A stretch of DNA of 64,000 nt, taken from NCBI GenBank assembly GCA_963742205.1, contig CAVUKZ010000005.1, forward strand, positions 1 to 64,000, read 5' to 3'. This document shows, in pieces, positions 35,384 to 44,435 of the stretch; position 1 is the first letter of the stretch, and every line of letters begins with the position of its first letter. The notes beneath the pieces are model-generated. The model was not told the origin of the DNA. It was given only the letters and a program-made list of their open reading frames with translations, and did no database searches. The stretch comes from WHSW01 sp963742205 (lineage in GTDB: Bacteria; Actinomycetota; Thermoleophilia; Solirubrobacterales; 70-9). A program made the position numbers and the translations under genes.

Positions 35384-38337
35384 ATGGCCGACATCTTCAT
35401 CTCCTACTCCCGCCGCGACGAGGAGTTCGTCGAGCGGCTGCGGAAATCGCTCGCCGAGCGCGACAAGGACGTCTGGTTCGACCGCGAGGACATCGGGCCG
35501 GCGGTCGAATGGCGGCGCGAGATCGAGCTCGGGATCGAGGGGTCCGACATCTTCGCCTTCGTCATCTCGCCGGACGCGCTGCGCTCCGAGGCCTGCGGCC
35601 GGGAGCTCGCCCATGCGGCGGCGAAGAAGAAGCGGATCGTGCCGCTGCTGCGCCACGAGCCCGACGGGGTACCCGTCCCGGAGGACCTCGGGAGCCGCAA
35701 CTACGTCTTCTTCCGCACCGACGAGGAATACCAACCCGGCTTCGCCGCGCTGCTCGCGGCGATCGACGACCTCCCCGAATGGGCGCGCGAGCACACCCGG
35801 CTGCTCGAGCGGGCCGAGGAGTGGGAGCACGCCGGCCGCGAGAGCGGCTCGCTGCTTCGCGGTGCCGATCTGCGCGAGGCGGAGGCATGGCTCGCCGAGC
35901 AGGCGGCGCACAAGGAGCCGCAGCCGACGCCGCTGCAGGCCGAGTACATCCTCGCCAGCCGCACCGCGGCGACCAGGCGCCAGTGGATCGGCGCGGCGGC
36001 GGCGGTCGCCGGGGTAGCGATCGTCGCGGTAGCGATCGTCGCCGTGCTGCAGCGCCGCGACGCCCAGCGCGACCGCGAGCAGCAGGCGCGAATCGCGCAG
36101 TCGCGCGGACTCGCCTCAGCGGCCGACCTGCAGCTCCCGATCGACCCCGAGCTCAGCGTCCTGCTCGCCGACCGAGCCGCGGCGGAGAGCCCGACGGTCG
36201 AGGCGGAGCGGTCGTTGCGCAGGGCACTTTGGGTCTCGCACGTCGAGCTCACCCTTCGCGGCCACAGAGCGTGGATCGGGCACGCGGCGTTCAGCCCTGA
36301 CGGGACGCGCATCGTGACAGCCAGCCGCGACGGCCGCGGGGGCCTCTGGGACGCCCGCACGGGCGAGAACATCGCCTGGCTGGCTCACGACGGGCGCGTC
36401 TCCTGGGCCGCGTTCAGCGACCGGGGCGATCTGGTGGCGACGGCGAGCCGGGACCGGACGGCGAGAATCTGGGACGGCGAGACGGGCGAGCCGCAGGCGC
36501 GGCTGGTGGGCCATCGCGGCGCTGTCACGCGGGTTGAGTTCAGCCCCGACGGCCGTCACGTCGTGACCGCGAGCGCGGACGCGACGGCGCGGGTGTGGAG
36601 CGCGTCGACCGGGAGGCAGTTGGTCGTCCTGCGCGGGCACAAGAAGGCGGTCACGGACGCCTATACACGGACGACGGTCGCACGATCGTCACCGGCGGCG
36701 ACGACGGGAAGGTCATCGTCTGGGACGCCAGGTCCGGTAGGCCGAAGTCGGTCATGCCCGCCCCGTTCGGGCGGCTCACGGCGGTCGCGGTCGACCCCAC
36801 CGGCCACCAGGTCATGATCGCGGGCGGCAACAATCGCCGGAGTGGGGTCGTGGTCCGGGATCCGACCTCGGGCGAACCCCTCCGGCGGCTCGCGGTCCCC
36901 GGTGGGGTGGCGCCGTTCTCCGCCGCCTACTCAGTCGATGGGCGACGGCTCGCGATCGGCGGGTCGGATGGGATCCTGAGCGTCTGGGATGCCACAACCG
37001 GCACCCGCCTCGCGGTGCTCCAAGGGCATACGGGGCCGATCACGGACGTCTCCTTCAACGCGCGGGGGAACCGGGCGCTCACGGCAAGCGGCGATACGAC
37101 CGCCAAGCTCTGGGATCTAGACGCGAATCGGCTCGCCGAAGACCTGCTCGGTCACCGTGGCTGGGTGTCGACCGCGGCGTTCGCGCCGGACGAGCGCACG
37201 GTCCTCACCGCGAGCCAGGACGGGACGGCCCGCATCTGGGACGCGGCCCCGGGGCGCCCGAGCGAGGAGTTCTATGCAGGCTTTACGCCGACGAGCGCGA
37301 CGTTTGGCCCGGACGGAAAATCGGTGCTCACCGCCGCCATGGGGTCACTGACACTCTGGGATGTCGGGACTGACTCCCAGGACGCGATGGTTCCGGTGAC
37401 GACCGCGGTCAACGACGCCGACCTCAGCCCCGATGGACACCTGATCCTCGCCGCGGACCAGGACGGCTCCGCGCGCATCTGGAGCCTGAGCGGCGAGCTC
37501 GAACGGACCCTTCCCGGGAACCAGCCGCTGAACTCAGCGAGGTTCGGCCCGGACGGGAACACGGTGCTGACCACGGGCGATGAGGGAGAGGCGAAGCTCT
37601 GGGACCTCGGCACGGGTGAGGGTCGGGTGCTCAGCGGGGGCTCCGGCGACGTCATGGGCGGGTCGTTCAGCCCGGACGGCAGCATCGTGGTGACCGCCGG
37701 CGGGTCCGACGACACAGCGCGTGTCTGGGACGTCGCGTCCGGCGACCAGCTGCGGCTGCTCGCGGGACATTCGAATATCGTCACCTCCGTGGACGTCGGC
37801 CCGGACGGCGAGCTGGCCGTCACCGGCTCCGGCGACAATACGGCGCGCGTCTGGGACCTGTCCACGGGCCGCAGTCGAGTCGTGCTCAAGGGCCACCGCG
37901 ATGTCGTCTCCGCCGTGGCGTTCAGCCCGGATGGCCGGTACGTGGCCACGGCGAGCTACGACGGGACCGCGCGCCTGTGGGACGTCGCGACCGGTGAGCA
38001 GGTCCTCGAGCTTCGCAACGCGGGCGTGCCCACCGATCCCAGTGACCCCAACCCCGTGACCGTCCCCGACCTACTGGAGAGGTTCAGGCAAGCGCTCAAC
38101 ACCGGGGATGTGGCCCAGCTCACCAAGGTCAATCGCCAGGTTCGTCGGCGCCCCGAGCTCACCGACGTTGGCTTCGACTCCACAGGGAGGCGCTTCGTGA
38201 CCGTGGGGATCGATGGAACCGCTCGCGTTTACGACTGCGATGTGTGCGGTTCTCTCGACGAGCTGCGCGCCGCGGCGCCAGCCCATGTGACCCGCGACCT
38301 GACCGCGGCCGAGCTTCAGGATTTCCTGGGCCAATGA
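35384..38337 (+). CDS. TIR - membrane helix - WD40 protein, one frameshift
   Basis: A protein of about 984 residues. Residues 1-130 are a TIR domain (MADIFISYSRRDEEFVERL, WFDREDIGPAVEW) with the motif SEACGREL, giving E74 as the likely catalytic glutamate. A helix-rich linker and one membrane helix (about 202-222, IGAAAAVAGVAIVAVAIVAVL) follow, then a helical segment (DPELSVLLADRAAAESPTVEAE) of the type found before propellers in STAND proteins. From residue 286 there are 14 complete WD40 blades and a partial one, probably two seven-blade propellers. One base is missing near 36659 (CC for CCC before TATACACGG). The propeller may sense a ligand or protein and switch on the TIR. Confidence 0.88.
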
Positions 38338-38354
38338 CGACCGCGCGGTGGGCT

Positions 38355-38360
38355 TAGGGT
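38355..38360 (+). promoter_or_regulatory. Candidate -10 element upstream of the NDT-like gene
   Basis: TAGGGT ends seven bases before the GTG at 38367, consistent with leaderless transcription from an internal promoter. No good -35 is visible. Confidence 0.3.
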
Positions 38361-38366
38361 TGTCTC

Positions 38367-39737
38367 GTGTCTCCCGAGCCTGACACCCAGGACCCCGTCG
38401 CCTCGGGTCGAGCGCCGCTGTGCTTCGTCGTCATGCCCTTCGGGCTCAAGCCCGACGGGCTCGGCGGATCGGTCGATTTCGACGCGGTGTACGCGGAGCT
38501 GCTCGCACCCGCGATCGCCGCTGCTGAGCTGGAGCCGCTCCGCGCCGACCAGGACCTGGTCGGCGGGATGATCCACAAGCCGATGTTCGAGCGGCTGATC
38601 CTCGCCGACTACGCGGTCGCCGATCTGACCACCGCGAACGCGAACGTCTTCTACGAGCTCGGCGTCCGCCACGCCGCGCGTCCGTACTCGACCGTGCTCG
38701 TCAGCGCCGACGTCAAGGGGGCGCCGTTCGACCTCGCCCCCGACCGGGTGCTCGCCTACGCGCTCGACGAGCGCGGCGCGCCGGCGAACCCCGACGACGA
38801 TCGCAAGGCCCTCGAGGCTGCCCTCCGCGCCGCCCGCGCCGCGGCCACCGACAGCCCCGTGTTCCAACTCATCGACGAGCTGCCCGCGCCGCAGATCGAC
38901 CGGCTGAAGACCGACGTCTTTCGCGAGCAGGCCGCCTACTCGGCGGAGCTCAAGCAGCGCCTGGCAGCCGCCCGGGCCGACGGGGTGCCGGCCCTGCGCG
39001 AGATCGAGCGCGAGCTCGGCCGGCTCGAGGACGTCGAGGCCGGGGTGCTGGTCGACCTGCTGCTCTCCTACCGGGCGGCCAAGGGCTGGCAGGAGATGAT
39101 CTACCTGGTCGAGGCGATGCCCGAACCGGTGCGCCGCACCGTGCTCGTGCGCGAGCAGTACGGGTTCGCGCTCAACCGGGCGGGGCGCAGCGAGGACGCC
39201 GAGCGCGTACTGCTCGAGGTGCTCGACGACCGCGGCCCGAGCAGCGAGACGCTGGGCTTGCTCGGCCGCGTCTACAAGGACCGCTGGGAGGCCGAGCGCG
39301 GGGGGTCGGTGCTGCGTGCCGAGGGCCACCTCGAGCACGCGATCGACGCCTACCGCCGCGGCTTCGAGGCCGACTGGCGCGACGCCTACCCCGGGATCAA
39401 CGCGGTCACCCTGATGGAGATCCGCGACCCGGGGGGTGAGCCGCAGCAGGCCTTGCTGCCGGCAGTGCGCTACGCGAACCGTCGCCGCCTCGCCGGGCAT
39501 GGCGACGACTACTGGGATCGGGCGACGCGGCTGGAGCTCGGCGTGATCGCCCGCGACCGCGAAGAGGCGATGGCCGGCGCGCGCGCCGCGCTGGCAGCGG
39601 TGCGCGAGCCCTGGGAGCCCGAGAGCACCGCTTACAACCTGTCGCTGATCCGCGAGGCGCGCGCTGCACGCGGCGAGACCGTCGAGTGGGCCGACGAGCT
39701 CGAGGCCGAACTGCTGCGGGCGGCGAGCTCGGACTGA
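38367..39737 (+). CDS. Nucleoside-deoxyribosyltransferase-like protein with TRAFs-binding-type (DUF4071) repeat region
   Basis: The N-terminal domain (about residues 17-130) reads CFVVMPFG, then LEPLRADQDLVGG and ILADYAVADLTTANANVFYELGVRHA. The pattern NVFYELG with E97 is typical of the nucleoside 2-deoxyribosyltransferase/TIR-like fold, predicted to attack nucleosides or NAD. The rest (about 180-456) is helical and repeat-like. Its core, SSETLGLLGRVYKDRWEA (E294) with AYRRGFEADWRDAYPGINAVTL, matches the TRAFs-binding domain (DUF4071) known from bacteria and MAP3K proteins. The same motif recurs in the next gene, ten bases downstream. The GTG at 38367 fits a leaderless start. Effector or signal-relay role inferred. 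Confidence 0.75.
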   Translation: MSPEPDTQDPVASGRAPLCFVVMPFGLKPDGLGGSVDFDAVYAELLAPAIAAAELEPLRADQDLVGGMIHKPMFERLILADYAVADLTTANANVFYELGVRHAARPYSTVLVSADVKGAPFDLAPDRVLAYALDERGAPANPDDDRKALEAALRAARAAATDSPVFQLIDELPAPQIDRLKTDVFREQAAYSAELKQRLAAARADGVPALREIERELGRLEDVEAGVLVDLLLSYRAAKGWQEMIYLVEAMPEPVRRTVLVREQYGFALNRAGRSEDAERVLLEVLDDRGPSSETLGLLGRVYKDRWEAERGGSVLRAEGHLEHAIDAYRRGFEADWRDAYPGINAVTLMEIRDPGGEPQQALLPAVRYANRRRLAGHGDDYWDRATRLELGVIARDREEAMAGARAALAAVREPWEPESTAYNLSLIREARAARGETVEWADELEAELLRAASSD

Positions 39738-39747
39738 AGGCAGCCCG

Positions 39748-42228
39748 ATGGACGCCGAGCAGCGTGCCGAGGGGATCATCGAGGGCGCCGACGCCTCGGT
39801 CGCCGAGGTCGGCCAGATCGCCGAGGAGTTGCGCCGCGACGGGCCCGTCGCCCCGATCGCGCCGATGCTGGTCGCCGTCGCGCGTCGGGCGCTCTACGAC
39901 GACTGGGAGCACGGGAACCTCGTCGCTCTGGCGTGGCTGCTGCGCGACCATCAGCAGTTCGGGTACGCGCGGCGGGTGCTCGGCCGGGTTCGCGTCTCGG
40001 GAGAGGACAGCGAGGAGCTGCGGCAGCAGGACGCCCTCTGCACGTACAAGGACATCGAGCTGCCCGCGGCGCGCAGGCTCGACCGCGCGCTCGAGATCCT
40101 CACCGAGGGCGGCTCCCTGGAGGACAGCAGCAGCGCCGAGACGCTCGGGATCGCGGGGGCGATCTATAAGAGCAAGTGGGAGGGAGACGCCAAACGCGCC
40201 GATCTAGAGAGCGCCGAGTGGTGCTACCAGCGCGGTTACGAGCAGCACGCGGATCCGAATCACGCCTACGCGGGGGTTAACGCGGCCTTCGTCTGCGACC
40301 AGCTGGCGGAGCTCGAGGAGCGCACGCCCGGGATCTCCGGCGAGGCGGCGGCGCTGCGCGAGCGCGCGAACGAGATCCGGCGCCGGATCGCCGCGACGAC
40401 CCCTGGCGACGAGGGCGGATGGGGGGACGCGACCCTCGGCCAGGCGCTCTTCGGCCTCGAGCGATTCGAGGAGGCCGCCGACCACCTGGCCGCGTTCCGG
40501 GCGGCGCAGGGGGGACAGCTGTGGCGACTGGAGACGACGGCAATGCAGCTCGGCGCGCTCGCGCGGCTGCGCCGCTTCGACTCGGCGGGCGCCGCGGCCG
40601 CGCTCGAGGCGTTGGTAGGCGACCGGGAGGGTGCGGTCCTCCGCGCCGCCACCGGCAAGGTCGGCCTGGCGCTCTCCGGTGGCGGCTTCCGCGCCTCGCT
40701 GTTTCACATCGGGACCCTCGCCCGATTGGCGGAGTGCAGGATGCTGCGCCGCGTGGAGGTGCTCTCGTGCGTCTCCGGCGGCTCGATCCTCGGCGCGTAC
40801 TACTACCTCAAGCTCCGCCGGCTGCTGGAGTCGAAGGCCGACGCCGAGATTCAGGATGCCGACTACGTCACCCTCGTGCGCGAGCTCGCCGAGGAGTTCC
40901 TCGATGCGGTCAGGGGTGACCTCCGCGGCCGGCTGTTCACGAACGTGGGCGACAACTGGAAGATGCTCTGGTCGCGCTACTCGCGCACCGACCGCGCCGC
41001 CACCCTGTTCGAGCGCATGTTCTTTGCCCGGATCCCGAGCGATGGTTCGGACGCGATCCGGGAGTGGCGGATGACCGACCTGTACGTGCGGCCACGTGGG
41101 CGCGAGGACGGGTTCTCGCTCCGGTACGAGAACTGGCTCCGCGAGGCGAAGGTGCCGATCCTGGTCCTCAACGCGACCACCCTGAACACGGGCCACAACT
41201 GGCAGTTCACGGCCTCGTGGATGGGCGAGCCGCCGACGGGGGCGGGCGCGCAGGTGGATGCAAGCCGGCGACTGCGGCGCGTCTACTACCGCGACCTCCC
41301 CGCCGGACAATCGCCACCGGCGCTCGGCAAGGCGGTCGGGGCATCGGCGTGCGTCCCGGCGCTGTTCCCGCCGGTGACGATGCAGGGCCTCTACGAGGGG
41401 ATCGACGTCGAGCTCGTCGACGGGGGCGTCCATGACAATCAGGGCATCGCCAGCCTCCTCGACCAGGACTGCACCCTCGTCCTGGTCAGCGACGCGAGTG
41501 GGCAGATGCGCGACGCCGAGCATCCGAAGCGCGACCTGCTCGGTGTCGCAAGCCGCTCGAACTCCGTGCTGATGGCCCGCGTGCGCAGCGCCCAGATCAC
41601 CGAGCTCACGAGCTTGCGGCGTTCGGACGCGCTCCGCGGCCTGATGATCGTCCACCTGAAAAAGGGCTTGCCGGCGCCTCCGCGGGACTGGATCGATTGC
41701 CAGGAGCCCTATCGGCCGGAGGACGACGCGCTCGCCCCCGATGCCGACGCCGAGCCGCGATACCGGATCGACCCCGAGGCTCAGCGCGCGCTCGCGGAGC
41801 TGAGAACGGACCTGGATGCGTTCTCCGACGACGAGGCCTACTCGCTGATGGCAGCCGGCTACGAGATGACCCGGGTCGAGCTCGGCGAGGCGCTCGGCGA
41901 CGCCGTGGCATCCGACCCGGAGCTAGAGGGAGACGTCAGCTGGCCGTTCTCGGAGGTGCTGGCAAGGCTCGGCCGACCGGACAGCGAGACGGGGCTGGCG
42001 ACGGCGCTGCGTCCGGGCAGGGCGCGCTTCTTCAGGCGGCTGGCGGCGAGACGGCTGCGACGGGCGCAGCCGTCGGATGGGGGCGATGCGCCGGTCCCGG
42101 CGCAAGGCACCGTCCGCAGGATGGCGACGGCGGTGGCCACCCCCGTGCGCATGATCATCGGCGCGCCGCTGGCGCTGGTGGGCGGGCTCGTGACCCGCCT
42201 GGTGCTGGCGACCCGCCGCCAGAGCTGA
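39748..42228 (+). CDS. Patatin-like phospholipase with N-terminal TRAFs-binding-type repeat region
   Basis: An 826-residue protein. The N-terminal 300 residues are helical and share the motif AETLGIAGAIYKSKWEGDA (E131) and AYAGVNAAFV with the preceding protein. The patatin domain (about 311-570) has the oxyanion loop LSGGGFRASLFHIG, the nucleophile S343 in SCVSGGSILG and the aspartate D558 in VDGGVHDN, so the Ser-Asp dyad is complete. The C terminus ends in a hydrophobic stretch (MIIGAPLALVGGLVTRLVL) that may bind the membrane. Patatin enzymes in anti-phage systems degrade membrane phospholipids after a nucleotide or protein signal. Here the repeat region would be the sensing or docking part, shared with the NDT-like neighbour. 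Confidence 0.88.
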   Translation: MDAEQRAEGIIEGADASVAEVGQIAEELRRDGPVAPIAPMLVAVARRALYDDWEHGNLVALAWLLRDHQQFGYARRVLGRVRVSGEDSEELRQQDALCTYKDIELPAARRLDRALEILTEGGSLEDSSSAETLGIAGAIYKSKWEGDAKRADLESAEWCYQRGYEQHADPNHAYAGVNAAFVCDQLAELEERTPGISGEAAALRERANEIRRRIAATTPGDEGGWGDATLGQALFGLERFEEAADHLAAFRAAQGGQLWRLETTAMQLGALARLRRFDSAGAAAALEALVGDREGAVLRAATGKVGLALSGGGFRASLFHIGTLARLAECRMLRRVEVLSCVSGGSILGAYYYLKLRRLLESKADAEIQDADYVTLVRELAEEFLDAVRGDLRGRLFTNVGDNWKMLWSRYSRTDRAATLFERMFFARIPSDGSDAIREWRMTDLYVRPRGREDGFSLRYENWLREAKVPILVLNATTLNTGHNWQFTASWMGEPPTGAGAQVDASRRLRRVYYRDLPAGQSPPALGKAVGASACVPALFPPVTMQGLYEGIDVELVDGGVHDNQGIASLLDQDCTLVLVSDASGQMRDAEHPKRDLLGVASRSNSVLMARVRSAQITELTSLRRSDALRGLMIVHLKKGLPAPPRDWIDCQEPYRPEDDALAPDADAEPRYRIDPEAQRALAELRTDLDAFSDDEAYSLMAAGYEMTRVELGEALGDAVASDPELEGDVSWPFSEVLARLGRPDSETGLATALRPGRARFFRRLAARRLRRAQPSDGGDAPVPAQGTVRRMATAVATPVRMIIGAPLALVGGLVTRLVLATRRQS

Positions 42229-42240
42229 TTCTCGCTACGG

Positions 42241-43125
42241 CTACGCGAACTCGCCCGTGTCGACCCACTCCGCCTCGAGCAGCACCCACCAGTCGTCGGC
42301 GAGGCTCTGGAGCACGTACTCGTACGGCAGCCAGCCGTAGCCGTCCTCGCCCCACGTCTTGCTCCACGAGTTGCGGATCAGGAAGGCGCCCTTGGTCTTG
42401 CCGTCGGCGTTGTCGATCGACATCGAGTCGTCGTAGCCGACCGCCATCACCGCGTGGCCGCCCTCGACCTTGTCAGCCTTCGCCGGGAACGGGATCTTGC
42501 CGTCCTCGCCGGCGTGGGCGATCGAGCCGTAGACGGTGAATCCGAACATCGCCGGCAGCTGCGAGGCGAGATGCGACTTGATCGCGCCGAGCAGCTCGTC
42601 GGGCTCGGTGTCCGGGGGATCGAGGCGGTAGTACTTCGCGGCCTGGTAGTTCTGCGCGAAGCCGTAACAGAAGGGAGGCGGCTCCTCGTCGAACTCGTCG
42701 ACCGAGTAGGGCCAGTAGGTCTCCGGGGGGACGCCGAAGAGGACCATGGCCCCGATCGTCGTCCTCAGGAAGGCGCCGGAATCGCCCTCGAACTGGCCGA
42801 GCGCCCTGGTCACCTTGTAGAGGAAGCGCCGCGATGCATCGAGGTGCTTGCCGTGCAACTTGCGCTCGAAGTACTCGAGCATGCCAACGCCCGCGTGGGC
42901 GGTGCATGAGCCCAGTTGGCCCTGATCCTCGATCGGTGAGCACCACTCCCGCAGGTCGACCTTGGCGGGCGCCGCCTTGGCGGCCTTCTTAACCGCGGTC
43001 TTCGCCAGCAGCGGCTTCACCTCCGGGCTTGCCGCGGTGTAGTCGCGCAGATCCGGGTAGTCCGGCAGCCACCCGAGCCCGCGCCTACCGTCGACGCTTC
43101 CGCCTACGAATACTTTCTGGCCCAT
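42241..43125 (-). CDS. C1 (papain-family) cysteine peptidase, cytosolic
   Basis: A 294-residue papain-fold peptidase. After a short N-terminal part (GLGWLPDYPDLRDYT, common in bacterial C1 proteins) and a lysine/alanine-rich linker, the active site is visible: glutamine and cysteine in EDQGQLGSCTAHAGVGMLEYF, histidine in EGGHAVMAVGYDD and asparagine in IRNSWSKTWGEDGYGWLPYEYV. No signal peptide is present, so it should act inside the cell. The ATG at 43125 has AAAGGAG upstream. It is convergent with the patatin gene, 12 bases apart. C1 peptidases occur in bacterial conflict loci, but its membership here is only suggested by position. Confidence 0.88.
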   Translation of the reverse strand: MGQKVFVGGSVDGRRGLGWLPDYPDLRDYTAASPEVKPLLAKTAVKKAAKAAPAKVDLREWCSPIEDQGQLGSCTAHAGVGMLEYFERKLHGKHLDASRRFLYKVTRALGQFEGDSGAFLRTTIGAMVLFGVPPETYWPYSVDEFDEEPPPFCYGFAQNYQAAKYYRLDPPDTEPDELLGAIKSHLASQLPAMFGFTVYGSIAHAGEDGKIPFPAKADKVEGGHAVMAVGYDDSMSIDNADGKTKGAFLIRNSWSKTWGEDGYGWLPYEYVLQSLADDWWVLLEAEWVDTGEFA

Positions 43126-43215
43126 CAGAACTCCTTTCGCCCCCGAGTCCTCAGACCGACCCTATGCCCGGCGACCCAGGCTGCAAGGCCACTGGACGAG
43201 TGTCCGACGCTCGGT

Positions 43216-44049
43216 TCAGGGACGCCCGAGCAACAGCTCGCGGGTCGCGACCAGCCCCGCCAGGTGGCCGCTGCCCAGCGCGATCGCGACCTGCTGCGGT
43301 GCGAATGCAAGGTCGCCGGCCGCGTAGACGCCGGGCACGCTGGTGTGCGCCTCCTGGTCGACCCGTACGAAGCCATCCTCGGTCAGCTCGAGCCCGAGCT
43401 GTTCGGGCAGCGAATCGCGGCGGCGCAAGGCTGCGTGCACGAGGACGGCGTCGCAACCGATCTCCGAGCCGTCGCGTCGTACGAGCGCACGCAGGGTCCC
43501 GTCCTCGACGCGCACGCCGGACACGTCCTCGGGATCGACCCTGCTCACGTGGCCGGTCCAGGCGGCCAGCAAGGTGGCCTGTCGATCAGCAATCTCGCCG
43601 GCCCCGTAGACGACCACGCGGCGGTCGCGTACGTCCCAGCCGTGACAGAACGGGCAGTGAAAGACCGCGTCGCCCCAGAGCTCGGCAAAGCCAGGGACGT
43701 CCGGAACCTCGTAGTCGATGCCGGTCGCGAGGACGAGGGCCTGTGCGCGGATCTCGCCGCCGTCGCTCGGCTTGACCGCGAACCCACCGCCCTCTGACCG
43801 CGCCTCGACCACCCGCCCGTCGCGCAGGACGACCGAGTCGTAGGCCCTGACCTGGTCGGCGGCTTGCCGGTAGAGGTCGGCCGGCGGGATGCCGTCGTGC
43901 CCGAGGAGCCCGCCGACGTGGTGCGCGGGACGGTTGCTCTGGTGTCCCTCGTCCACAACCAGGGTCCGCCGCCGAGCGCGCCCGAGCACCATCGCGGCGC
44001 TCAGCCCGGCGACCCCGCCGCCGACGACGACGCAGTCGTAACCCCGCAC
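43216..44049 (-). CDS. Thioredoxin-reductase-like FAD/NAD(P) oxidoreductase
   Basis: A 277-residue two-dinucleotide-binding flavoprotein. The FAD motif YDCVVVGGGVAGLSAAMVLGRARRRTLVVDEG opens the protein, the redox pair is in HCPFCHGWDV (CPFC), the NADPH loop is VVYGAGEIADRQATLL, and the second FAD motif is GVYAAGDLAFAPQQVAIALGSG. This is the layout of TrxR-type proteins such as those pairing with small redox partners or closing dithiol natural products. No thioredoxin gene is adjacent. The following small gene lies on the same strand just upstream, so they may share a transcript. Confidence 0.88.
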   Translation of the reverse strand: MRGYDCVVVGGGVAGLSAAMVLGRARRRTLVVDEGHQSNRPAHHVGGLLGHDGIPPADLYRQAADQVRAYDSVVLRDGRVVEARSEGGGFAVKPSDGGEIRAQALVLATGIDYEVPDVPGFAELWGDAVFHCPFCHGWDVRDRRVVVYGAGEIADRQATLLAAWTGHVSRVDPEDVSGVRVEDGTLRALVRRDGSEIGCDAVLVHAALRRRDSLPEQLGLELTEDGFVRVDQEAHTSVPGVYAAGDLAFAPQQVAIALGSGHLAGLVATRELLLGRP

Positions 44050-44065
44050 GGGCGTCTCCTCGGCG

Positions 44066-44330
44066 CTAGGCCTCGACCAGGGTCACGATCGTCTCGGGCC
44101 GCACGCCGTCGTGCTTCATCGTCTCCGCCGCTTCGGCGGACTGCAGGGCCTCCTCGAAGGCTGGCGAGGTCGGGCACGCCGTCGAGGATCAGGCCGACTC
44201 GGTTCGCGTTCTCGGGGTCCCTGAAGGTGCGCGGCGTGACCCCCATCCCGCCGAAGAACTCGTCTCGCTTCGGTGAAGCCAGCCAGTGATCGACGTCGTC
44301 GACCTCGTGAAGAACGAGCAGTGTCGCCAT
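44066..44330 (-). CDS. Small conserved protein, frameshifted
   Basis: An 88-residue protein after correction. It reads MATLLVLHEVDDVDHWLASPKRDEFFGG, TPRTFRDPENANRVGLILDGVPDLAS, then, after dropping one C near 44160, FEEALQSAEAAETMKHDGVRPETIVTLVEA with a stop at 44066. Without the correction the tail is arginine-rich nonsense that overlaps the next gene. The alpha/beta ferredoxin-like character resembles small ABM- or YCII-like proteins. No active site can be named. It precedes the TrxR-like gene by 16 bases on the same strand, a likely two-gene operon. Confidence 0.65.
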
Positions 44331-44435
44331 CGGTACCTCTTCCTTTCGTGGATCCGCCCGACCGTAACCCCTCGACCGAGCGGCCGTCGTTCGGCGCTAG
44401 ATTTCGACCTCAGCCACGGCGGGGGCGGAAGGGAG

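Noticed and set aside
38316..39779. A 487-codon minus-strand frame across the NDT-like gene
   Set aside because: Mirror of a gene with clear family motifs; no motif or start signal of its own.
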